The position numbers and the translations under genes were made by a program. Shown in pieces: positions 1 to 5,576 of a DNA stretch of 5,576 nt. Positions within the stretch are counted from its first letter, which is position 1; each line of letters opens with the position of its first letter. Source of the DNA: JBNJEM01 sp051745935 (GTDB lineage Bacteria > Planctomycetota > Planctomycetia > Pirellulales > Pirellulaceae); the NCBI GenBank assembly GCA_051745935.1, contig JBNJEM010000537.1, positions 1 to 5,576 on the forward strand, given 5' to 3'. Below the pieces are notes generated by a model that was not told the origin of the DNA, searched no databases, and saw nothing but the letters and a program-made list of their open reading frames with translations.

Positions 1-90
1 TTGGTCCTTTCAGTCCCTGAGGTCCTTGATTCGACGCGGGCCAGGACGCAAGGCGCAACAAAACGGGCCACAAGGACCTAAAGTTTTTCC

Positions 91-170
91 CCATCCCAGG
101 ACCAGCCCGTGGCATCCATGCGGGCCTTGCGTGTCCATCTCGTGTAGCGGCACCCGTGAACGGCTGCAAC
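91..170 (+). repeat. Dispersed palindromic repeat, copy R1 (diverged)
   Basis: This 80-bp stretch aligns without gaps to 4494-4573 with 8 differences. Its last 67 bp (104-170) differ at only four positions. The 19-nt palindrome seen in the other copies is degraded here: the left arm has changed while the right arm CCCGTGG remains. A second small stem, TGTAGC pairing with GCTGCA near its 3' end, is kept through a G-T wobble. No reading frame in it looks like a real protein. It lies downstream of the protease stop codon. Confidence 0.82.
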
Positions 171-171
171 T

Positions 172-210
172 GCCCTGACTTCTTTCCAGGGCTCGTTTTG
201 GGGGCGAGCC
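172..210. other. Two overlapping, mutually exclusive stem-loops after the protease gene
   Basis: GCCCTG (172-177) can pair with CAGGGC (187-192), and GGCTCG (190-195) can pair with CGAGCC (205-210). Both have 6-bp stems and 9-nt loops, and they share positions 190-192, so only one can form fully at a time. They lie 65-100 nt past the protease stop codon. Neither is followed by a T-run on the minus strand, so a standard intrinsic terminator is not supported. They may end or protect the transcript. Confidence 0.35.
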
Positions 211-274
211 ATGATAGCCAGCCGCAATGGTCCGAAACGCAGTTGCCTTCACGGCGTCTCCGTTCGCCGCTTGG

Positions 275-3200
275 TCACTGGCTCGTGGCCCGTTTTTCGG
301 CAGCGGTTTGGAGTTCAGGTTGTTTCCGTTTTTTCCACCGTTTGACGTCGTTTTCAAGCATTTTCACGGCCTTTTCCAATTGACGGTCCTTGCCGGTTGG
401 TATTTCTCCGGGCATGGGCCAGAGGGTGACGTGGGGCGCGGCGCCGTTGAGTTCCATATCGGCGCCGGTCTTGAGCAGGAACCAGCCGCGGAACGGTATT
501 CGCAAATGGCCCATGTCCATCACCGAGGTGCTTCCCGTGCTGATCACGCTCCCGGAGGTGGGAACGCCCACGAGTCGCCCTCGCTTCAACGTCTTGATGG
601 CGTGGCTAAAAATCTCGGCATTACTGAAACTGTTCTGATTACAGAGAACAACAATGGGCTTTTTCCACGTCGCGTAAACCCGGCGGTCGTGCGGATAGCC
701 CGGGCCGCCCTCCCGAGGCACGGTGATGGCGTGATCCGGTTGCGTGAGGGCGGTGAGCAAGTGATCGGTCGTGGCCCCTCCACCATTTTCGCGCACGTCG
801 ATGACCAATCCGTCCTTGCCACAACCAATTTTGTAGAGTTCTTGTTCGAAGCGATAGAAGCTGCCCATGTTCATGGCGCGGATGTGGAGATAGCCCAGCC
901 GGCCGTTGGACGCTTCGTCCACGACGTCTCGGTTGTGGCGAATCCACATTTCATAGAGGCCGCGGCGGGCGTTTTCATACGACATGGGACGAATGGCGAC
1001 CTCCCGTTCTTGGCCCTCGGCGTTTTCCACTCGCAGCGTGATGTCCCGTTCCAGCGGGCCGTTCAAAACCTTGGTCAAATCCATGGCCGGATCGACATCT
1101 TGCCCATCCACGCTTAACACGACTTCCCCAGCGGAAATTCGCGAGCCAGCTTTGTCCGCCGCCCCATCCAGGATCACGTCGCGGACCTTGAGGCCGGGGC
1201 CGTTGTGGCGGGGATCGAACCGCAGGCCCAGGTGCGCGGTCGTATCGTGCCAGTCGTTGGAAGCGGACGAGCCGGATGATCTTGGACGGAAGCCGAGATG
1301 GGAGGCGTTGAGTTCGCCGAGCATGAGGCTCACGACATCCGCCAAGGCGGACGGATCGATGGCCTCGCGCGCCGTCGAGGCGTATTTGCGGTAGATGGCA
1401 TCCCAGTTCCGGTTATTCAGGCGCGCGTCGTAGAAACTGTCACGCATGTATCGCCAGCATTGCATGAACGTGGTTTCGTAGCGCGTGGCCACGTCCGTCG
1501 CTTGCCGCGCGCTGAATTGATACAATGCGGTCTTGCCATTTGACGCGGAAAAACTCGTCGGCACGCCTCCGGAAAGCCAAAGGATTTGATTGCCGGGTTT
1601 GATCCATTTGGCGTTCGTCCCCGTCCTGCTCGTGAGCAACTTGGGCTTCAAGTTACTTGGAAATTCAACGGTATAGGTTCCGCGTTTGCCTTCCACCGTG
1701 GCGATGAACGCCAACTTTTTCGAGTCATGCGACCAAAACAAATGACTTTCTCGGGAGTTGAGCACGGCGATGCGATGGATCCGGTCCCGCAGCCCATCGA
1801 AGTCGATCACCACGGGCTCGACTTTGGACTTGTCGTCTTCTTTTTCTTCCGATCCTTTTTCGTCCTTCTTCTCCTGATCCGGTTGCTCTTTTTCCTCGTC
1901 CTGCTTCTCTCCCGTCTCCCGCTTCTTGGATTTCCCGTCGTCGGGGTCGTTCTTGGACCGTTTCCGCGCCTTTTTCATTTTTTCGAGGGCTTTTTCGAGT
2001 TTACGATCCCGCGAACTCTCATCCTCTTTCGCCTTCTGCAGGAAGACATAGTAAACGTCAACCTCCTTCGCGATTCGGTTTCCGGTAAAGGCAATCCGAG
2101 AACCATCGGGGGACCAGACGGGGGACTTGTCGTCGCGTGGATGCATGGAGAGGTTGAATGGTTCGCGGGAACCGTCGATGGGGGCGATGAAGACTTCGCT
2201 GTTGAAGTTATTGTCCCTGACCGAATAGACAAACCACTTGCCGTCCGGAGACCAATCATAATCGGGGGCGTTCCATGATTCGATGACCCGGCGGGCACCC
2301 GTTCCGTCAGGCTTCATGACCCATAGGTCGCCGGGCGATTTCACGAACGCAACCTGGTCGCCGGTCGGACTCCAGCTGATAGATCCCTCGACATCGCTGT
2401 CATCGGTCAGCTTCCGCAGGCTGAACGTGTCATTTTGCCACCAATACTGGTCCGAATTATCGCGGGTTGCCGACCAGATGTCCGACTGTTGTTCCTTGTC
2501 ACTGACGAACAGCAACGCATCGTTATTGGGCGAGAACACGAGGTCTCGTTCTTCCTCGGCCGTGTCGGTCACCTGCTTCGGTTCCCGCAGCTCGGTATCC
2601 ATGACCCAAACGTCGCCCCCGGCGATGAACGCCACGTCCAAACCGTCGTGGGAGAACGCCACGTCCGTGGCTTTTTTGAGCGTGCGGTGCAACGTTGGCT
2701 TGCGATGTTCATCGCCCGAGTAGGTTATCTTGATCTTTTTCGGCGTTTTATCCTTGCCCGGTCGAAACGAATACAGATCGAACAGATGGCGAAACACAAT
2801 GACGGAACCATTCCGCGAGATGGCTGGAAAGACGACCGAATCATCGGTGAATTCGGTCAGTTGTCGCGCCTTCGCCGGCTCAGCGTCGAGTTTCCGCCGC
2901 CACAAGTTGAAGACGCCCCCCTCTTTGCCGCTCACGTAATAGAATTGATCTCCGCTCGGATCCCACATCGGATAGCGACAGCCGGTGGGATGCTCGGCGA
3001 TCTTGCGAAACTTTTGCTCGCCAATGGTGTACAACCAGATTTGACCCGCTTGGCTGCCCCGATAGCCTTTGCGCCACCAGCGAGTTCCCTCGCGAACAAA
3101 CAAAACGGATTTTCCGTCCGGCGAGATGGCCGCGTCGTGGCCGTGTGCGTCGAACAAGAGCGTTTCGCCCGTCTGGGGCTTCGTGCGAATGGTAAAGAAA

Positions 3201-3622
3201 CGCTCACCGTTCCGCCAAAAGTGATCGCGAGCCCCTCGGGTCAGAATTGACTCGCCGTCCGGATACCACTGCTGCAACGAATACCCTTGCGTGTGGAACG
3301 TCAGCCGGTTCGCTTCACCGCCCGAAGATGGCATGATATAAACTTGGTTGCTGCCCTCGCGATTACTGATAAAAGCAATCCGCTCGCCATCGGGCGAGAA
3401 AATCGGTTGACGATCCGCCGCCTCGTGAGCCGTCAATGGTTTGGCTTGGCCACCACCGACCGGCACGATCCAGATATCCTCCCGCCACGAAAACGCAACG
3501 TGTTTTCCGTCGGGCGATACCGCCGGCGAGGAAACGAGTTTGACCGTATGGGCTGAAAAGGCCGCGGGGGGCGAGGCGGTGAGTAGAAGGAACGATGCAA
3601 ACAAAGCCAAGCGTGAAGTCAT
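275..3622 (-). CDS. Exported tricorn-like serine protease (two beta-propellers, PDZ, S41-type catalytic domain)
   Basis: This is a complete 1115-residue protein, close in size to archaeal tricorn (about 1070). Tricorn enzymes cleave oligopeptides that are threaded through beta-propellers. Residues 1-24 look like a signal peptide (basic start, hydrophobic core, Ala-Phe-Ser-Ala before the likely cut), so it probably acts in the periplasm, whereas Thermoplasma tricorn is cytosolic. Residues about 25-310 and 315-700 are two propellers with recurring SPDG-type PD40 blade motifs (near 36, 76, 167, 457, 505). A Lys/Glu/Asp-rich low-complexity linker (about 530-601) interrupts the second. A helical region follows, with the Ser774-His775 pair, then a PDZ domain (about 799-879) and an S41-like core from about 909. 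The core has the glycine-rich DVRENGGG stretch at 942-949, the probable nucleophile Ser1000 in NSFSNAEIF, and Glu1057 in MELNGAAPH. These match the tricorn Ser-His-Ser-Glu tetrad by motif. The family call is firm; substrate and exact domain borders are inferred. The long open frames opposite it are shadows. Confidence 0.94.
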   Translation of the reverse strand: MTSRLALFASFLLLTASPPAAFSAHTVKLVSSPAVSPDGKHVAFSWREDIWIVPVGGGQAKPLTAHEAADRQPIFSPDGERIAFISNREGSNQVYIMPSSGGEANRLTFHTQGYSLQQWYPDGESILTRGARDHFWRNGERFFTIRTKPQTGETLLFDAHGHDAAISPDGKSVLFVREGTRWWRKGYRGSQAGQIWLYTIGEQKFRKIAEHPTGCRYPMWDPSGDQFYYVSGKEGGVFNLWRRKLDAEPAKARQLTEFTDDSVVFPAISRNGSVIVFRHLFDLYSFRPGKDKTPKKIKITYSGDEHRKPTLHRTLKKATDVAFSHDGLDVAFIAGGDVWVMDTELREPKQVTDTAEEERDLVFSPNNDALLFVSDKEQQSDIWSATRDNSDQYWWQNDTFSLRKLTDDSDVEGSISWSPTGDQVAFVKSPGDLWVMKPDGTGARRVIESWNAPDYDWSPDGKWFVYSVRDNNFNSEVFIAPIDGSREPFNLSMHPRDDKSPVWSPDGSRIAFTGNRIAKEVDVYYVFLQKAKEDESSRDRKLEKALEKMKKARKRSKNDPDDGKSKKRETGEKQDEEKEQPDQEKKDEKGSEEKEDDKSKVEPVVIDFDGLRDRIHRIAVLNSRESHLFWSHDSKKLAFIATVEGKRGTYTVEFPSNLKPKLLTSRTGTNAKWIKPGNQILWLSGGVPTSFSASNGKTALYQFSARQATDVATRYETTFMQCWRYMRDSFYDARLNNRNWDAIYRKYASTAREAIDPSALADVVSLMLGELNASHLGFRPRSSGSSASNDWHDTTAHLGLRFDPRHNGPGLKVRDVILDGAADKAGSRISAGEVVLSVDGQDVDPAMDLTKVLNGPLERDITLRVENAEGQEREVAIRPMSYENARRGLYEMWIRHNRDVVDEASNGRLGYLHIRAMNMGSFYRFEQELYKIGCGKDGLVIDVRENGGGATTDHLLTALTQPDHAITVPREGGPGYPHDRRVYATWKKPIVVLCNQNSFSNAEIFSHAIKTLKRGRLVGVPTSGSVISTGSTSVMDMGHLRIPFRGWFLLKTGADMELNGAAPHVTLWPMPGEIPTGKDRQLEKAVKMLENDVKRWKKRKQPELQTAAEKRATSQ

Positions 3623-3628
3623 GAACAA

Positions 3629-3633
3629 TCTCC
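3629..3633 (-). promoter_or_regulatory. Ribosome binding site that fixes the protease start
   Basis: The minus strand reads GGAGA, then TTGTTC, then ATG. The GGAG core lies 7 nt before the ATG at 3622, which is a normal spacing. An in-frame TTG two codons upstream (3628) would leave only 2 nt after the core, so the ATG is preferred. It also gives a cleaner signal peptide beginning Met-Thr-Ser-Arg. Confidence 0.7.
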
Positions 3634-3722
3634 AAGAGCCAGAATCAGAGGGCCATAATTAAGAACCGATAACAAAACCATGCCGATGTTCCGTAATCCA
3701 AGGGGTTTTGGAAGCGAGAGCT

Positions 3723-3748
3723 CGGTTTTGTTACAGGCTGTAAAACCG
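3723..3748. promoter_or_regulatory. Dyad-symmetric site upstream of the protease gene (possible operator)
   Basis: The outer arms CGGTTTT and AAAACCG surround an inner inverted pair TTACA and TGTAA with a GGC centre. The element is about 100 nt upstream of the protease ATG, in the spacer where its promoter should be. It could be a binding site for a dimeric regulator or a small stem-loop in the 5' leader. There is no direct evidence for a function, and no second copy was seen in the window. Confidence 0.35.
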
Positions 3749-4402
3749 TGTAAGGTATGTCAAACCGCGAACCGGCATCCAGGGGGGTGGGCCCATGTTC
3801 TTTTCGACCGTCGCCAGGCAACGAACCTCCATGGCGCCGACAGGGATGCCGTGCCCCGTGACGGTCCCGCTTTCTCGAAAGCCGATGCCACGCGGCGCAA
3901 AAGGCGGGCACGCAACCGGGCAGACCCGATGGCCCACGTTCCACTCTATACCGGTCGGGGATGACGTTCTCCGCCGCGAGTCCGACCAACGGGAGGACGG
4001 CTTGCGTCGGGCAGCTTTCCACCCGGAAAAATCCAACCGCCTGAGATATCTTTTCGTTCCCGGCGGATGATGGCGACACAGCGGAAGATGTCTCGCGTCC
4101 GGCGAAGGTCGCCGACCATGGTTGGCGGCCCCTGTACGATGACCAGAAGGTCAAAACCGGGGGTACGGGACGCGTCGCAACCTGCGGAAGTGTACCATAT
4201 GTGAGGTGTTTGGGCGTGGTTCGCCGGTGGTTTTCCGCTTGCAAAATCGGCTAACATCGGCTAAGGATCGATCCAATGCCTGGCTTCGCAACAACTTGCA
4301 CTGGCGGAAAAACGCCGGGTAACCGTTCACGGGCAAAACACTGATGTCCGCGGGCGTTCGCACGTCCGTTGCACATTTGAGGAAAGGCTTTTCGAGGTGC
4401 AA

Positions 4403-4443
4403 ATGCCACGGGCTTGTCCCGTGGTCCGTTACGTTCCACGCTA
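4403..4443 (-). repeat. Dispersed palindromic repeat, copy R2
   Basis: These 41 bp are identical to 5424-5464. They contain the hairpin CCACGGG (4406-4412), loop CTTGT, CCCGTGG (4418-4424), followed by a conserved tail ending TTCCACGCT. Taking R1 as the forward orientation, this copy is reversed. It forms an inverted pair with R3 across about 43 bp. Confidence 0.85.
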
Positions 4444-4474
4444 CCGACAGGCAGCAGTGGTGTGTCTGGCCGGT

Positions 4475-4573
4475 GTGTAGCGGCGAGCGTGAACCACCAC
4501 GGGACAAGCCCGTGGCATCCATGCGGGCCTTGCGTGTCCAAGCCGTGTAGCGGCACCCGTGAACGGCTACAAC
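4475..4573 (+). repeat. Dispersed palindromic repeat, copy R3, a roughly 70-bp module plus the start of a second
   Basis: This copy carries the hairpin CCACGGG (4497-4503), loop ACAAG, CCCGTGG (4509-4515). It then matches R1 through 4573. The segment 4475-4494 recurs at 4545-4564 with 17 of 20 bases the same, which gives a 70-bp period: one full unit (4475-4544) and the beginning of a second. The second start also contains TGTAGC (4546-4551), which can pair with GCTACA (4566-4571). The copy ends about 120 nt before the DUF456 start codon, so the DUF456 promoter may lie in or just after it. Confidence 0.82.
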
Positions 4574-4683
4574 GCCGGAAAGGCCACACGAAATCGAGTA
4601 ATACTCTAGCCGTCCGACGTGAAATCGCGCAAGTTATTCTCGAGCAACCCCTTAGGTTCGTTTCTGGCACCGAGGACGTGTAT

Positions 4684-4689
4684 AGGAGG
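4684..4689 (+). promoter_or_regulatory. Strong ribosome binding site for the DUF456 gene
   Basis: A full AGGAGG lies 7 nt upstream of the ATG at 4697. It decides this start over the longer in-frame extension to 4619, whose extra residues are polar and unlike the family. Confidence 0.8.
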
Positions 4690-4696
4690 AAAGTGC

Positions 4697-5245
4697 ATGG
4701 AGTATATCGTGCCGGCCATCGCGTGCGTCAGCATGGCATTATTGTTGGTCGCGGGCTGGATGTTAACGCTGCTTTCCTTGCCCGGTACATGGCTCATCGT
4801 CGTGGCCGCGGCGATTTATTCCTACCTCGTTCCCGACCAGTGGCGAGTCGATGTGGGATGGCTGACCGTGGGCGTGCTGTTCGCCCTGGCCGTGTTGGGG
4901 GAGGTGATTGAGACGCTGACGGCGGCCGTTGGCGCGAGACGAGCTGGAGCCCGAAAAAGCTCGGCGTTTCTGTCTCTGTGTGGATCAATTCTGGGGGGAA
5001 TCGGTGGTGGTGTGTTGGGATTTCCAATTCCAGTGGTTGGTCCCCTTATTGCGGTCGTGCTGGGTGCCGCATTTGGGGCGATGGCTGGGGCCATGATCGG
5101 TGAGCAGTGGCAAGGACGACCGGCCGAAGAGAATTGGGAGGTGGGCAAGGCGGCCTTTTGGGGACGACTCATGGGAACGCTCGGCAAGATCGGGGTGGCA
5201 TCCGTCATGGTCGCGATCGTCCTGATGGCTTTGGTCCTGGCGTAA
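4697..5245 (+). CDS. DUF456 family integral membrane protein
   Basis: This is a 182-residue protein made almost entirely of hydrophobic segments. Likely membrane spans lie near residues 3-23, 26-45, 52-75, 91-109, 111-134 and 158-181. Family features include the LPGTW motif at 28-32 after the first span, a Gly-Glu-Val-Ile-Glu stretch at 68-72, a Gly-Ala-Arg-Arg-Ala-Gly loop at 79-84, a long Gly/Ala-rich pair of helices, and a C-terminal Gly-Arg-Leu-Met-Gly-Thr segment at 156-161. This arrangement fits DUF456, a family of small bacterial membrane proteins with no established function. The open frame extends 26 codons upstream, but the ATG at 4697 is chosen because an AGGAGG lies 7 nt before it and the hydrophobic N-terminus starts there. 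The gene stands alone, diverges from the protease and is flanked on both sides by dispersed repeats. The family call comes from motif memory and the role is unknown. Confidence 0.87.
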   Translation: MEYIVPAIACVSMALLLVAGWMLTLLSLPGTWLIVVAAAIYSYLVPDQWRVDVGWLTVGVLFALAVLGEVIETLTAAVGARRAGARKSSAFLSLCGSILGGIGGGVLGFPIPVVGPLIAVVLGAAFGAMAGAMIGEQWQGRPAEENWEVGKAAFWGRLMGTLGKIGVASVMVAIVLMALVLA

Positions 5246-5282
5246 CGTCATGGCGGCGGCGCGCGCTGCTGGGATGGCCTCC

Positions 5283-5306
5283 CGCAAGCGGCGATAGCGC
5301 CTTGCG
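5283..5306 (+). terminator. Weak stem-loop after the DUF456 gene (possible terminator)
   Basis: CGCAA and GGCG on the left can pair with CGCC and TTGCG on the right, around an ATAG loop, with a 2-nt bulge. It begins 38 nt past the stop codon. No T-run follows directly; the nearest is TTTTT about 50 nt later. It is a plausible transcript end but not a standard intrinsic terminator. Confidence 0.25.
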
Positions 5307-5396
5307 TTCGCCGCTTTGGCACGATGACGCCAAACCGATAATCAGACCCGATCGAATTTTTATAGCTCAAAGTCCAAACGTGTGAGGTTCTTTGAG

Positions 5397-5464
5397 CGGC
5401 CTGGACACAGGAAGTCCGCATGGATGCCACGGGCTTGTCCCGTGGTCCGTTACGTTCCACGCTA
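5397..5464 (-). repeat. Dispersed palindromic repeat, copy R4
   Basis: This copy has the same orientation as R2 and shares 41 identical bases with it (5424-5464), including the hairpin CCACGGG (5427-5433), loop CTTGT, CCCGTGG (5439-5445). On the other side of the hairpin it keeps the GCATGGAT and TGGACAC blocks seen in R1 and R3 when those are read in reverse. It thus combines both flanks of the family in one copy. It lies about 150 nt downstream of the DUF456 stop codon. Confidence 0.84.
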
Positions 5465-5489
5465 ATAACGCGGTTGTGCGCGCCATCGC

Positions 5490-5535
5490 CCCGTTTCGGT
5501 CCGTGGCGGCCCAAGCCGCCACGGACCGAAACGGG
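5490..5535. repeat. Perfect inverted repeat, 21-bp stem with 4-nt loop
   Basis: The arms at 5490-5510 and 5515-5535 are exact reverse complements around the loop CCAA. The left arm begins CCCGTTTCGG and ends GTGGCGGC. The right side is followed by AAAAC and the other strand by GGCGAT, so neither direction has the T-run of an intrinsic terminator. It lies 26 bp from repeat copy R4, which suggests the same kind of intergenic repeat element. I see no gene in 5246-5576. Confidence 0.85.
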
Positions 5536-5576
5536 AAAACAATGAGGGGGCTACCCATTAGCGAAAAACGTGAAAC

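Larger units (their letters stand above)
3623..4402. other. Gene-poor spacer between the divergent genes
   Basis: No convincing gene is seen. Open frames of 90-200 codons exist on both strands but overlap each other. Their translations are rich in Arg, Pro and Ser, with no recognisable domain and no ribosome binding site I would trust. I found no tRNA or other familiar RNA gene. The stretch holds the 26-nt dyad at 3723-3748 and a tiny tandem duplication of ATCGGCTAA at 4246-4254 and 4256-4264. The protease promoter must lie here. A TTGACA occurs on the minus strand at 3758-3763, but no good -10 box sits at the right distance. A decayed gene or an unrecognised RNA cannot be excluded. Confidence 0.55.

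Noticed and set aside
227..1117. A 296-codon open frame on the plus strand opposite the protease C-terminal half
   Set aside because: It lies entirely over the well-supported protease gene or its 3' flank, has no domain, and is explained by GC-rich codon use on the opposite strand.
1586..2278. A 230-codon plus-strand frame with a long Phe/Leu-rich hydrophobic run resembling a membrane protein
   Set aside because: The hydrophobic run is the antisense reading of the Lys/Glu-rich linker codons (AAG, GAG, GAA), not a real membrane segment.
2435..3250. A 271-codon plus-strand frame
   Set aside because: It is antisense to the propeller region of the protease, with no ribosome binding site or recognisable motif.
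3735..3763. A possible sigma-70 promoter for the protease starting at TTGACA on the minus strand (3758-3763)
   Set aside because: At a 17-nt spacing the -10 hexamer would be CAGCCT, which is not a match; the nearest better box is about 22 nt away.
3645..4244. A 199-codon minus-strand frame upstream of the protease
   Set aside because: Its composition (Arg, Pro, Ser, Cys-rich), lack of any domain and competing frames on both strands make it unlikely to be coding.
4403..4573. CRISPR array
   Set aside because: The copies face opposite ways, are unevenly spaced and share flanks, with no regular repeat-spacer pattern and no cas genes.
4414..4911. A 165-codon plus-strand frame spanning repeat R3 and the DUF456 start
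   Set aside because: It runs through repeat sequence and overlaps the DUF456 gene in another frame; the DUF456 reading has the family motifs and the ribosome binding site.
5316..5343. A possible promoter TTGGCA...GATAAT after the DUF456 gene
   Set aside because: The spacing is only about 15 nt and no gene follows in the window.

Overview
This window most likely comes from a planctomycete or another PVC-group bacterium. The GC content is fairly high. The large gene is a tricorn-type protease with a secretion signal and a Lys/Glu-rich insert, a style common in Planctomycetota. The spacers are long and hold GC-rich palindromic dispersed repeats. The phylum assignment is inference from gene style, not from a marker gene.

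Layout: positions 1-274 are non-coding and hold one diverged copy of a dispersed repeat (91-170), then two overlapping stem-loops just past the protease stop codon. Positions 275-3622 on the minus strand encode a complete exported tricorn-like serine protease of 1115 residues. It has two beta-propellers, a PDZ domain and an S41-type catalytic domain, and the Ser-His...Ser...Glu tetrad is intact. Positions 3623-4402 hold no convincing gene. The notable feature there is a 26-nt dyad about 100 nt upstream of the protease. Positions 4403-4573 hold two oppositely oriented repeat copies, including a roughly 70-bp module whose first 20 bp recur immediately afterwards. Positions 4697-5245 on the plus strand encode a DUF456 integral membrane protein of 182 residues with a strong ribosome binding site. 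Positions 5246-5576 are non-coding and hold another repeat copy (5397-5464) and a perfect 21-bp-stem hairpin (5490-5535).

The two genes are divergent, about 1.07 kb apart, and give no sign of a shared operon or pathway. The protease probably degrades peptides outside the cytoplasm. The membrane protein has no known function. I see no convincing new multi-gene system. The most interesting signal is the dispersed palindromic repeat family: at least four copies in 5.6 kb, in both orientations, flanking both genes, including a 41-bp stretch repeated exactly on either side of the DUF456 gene.
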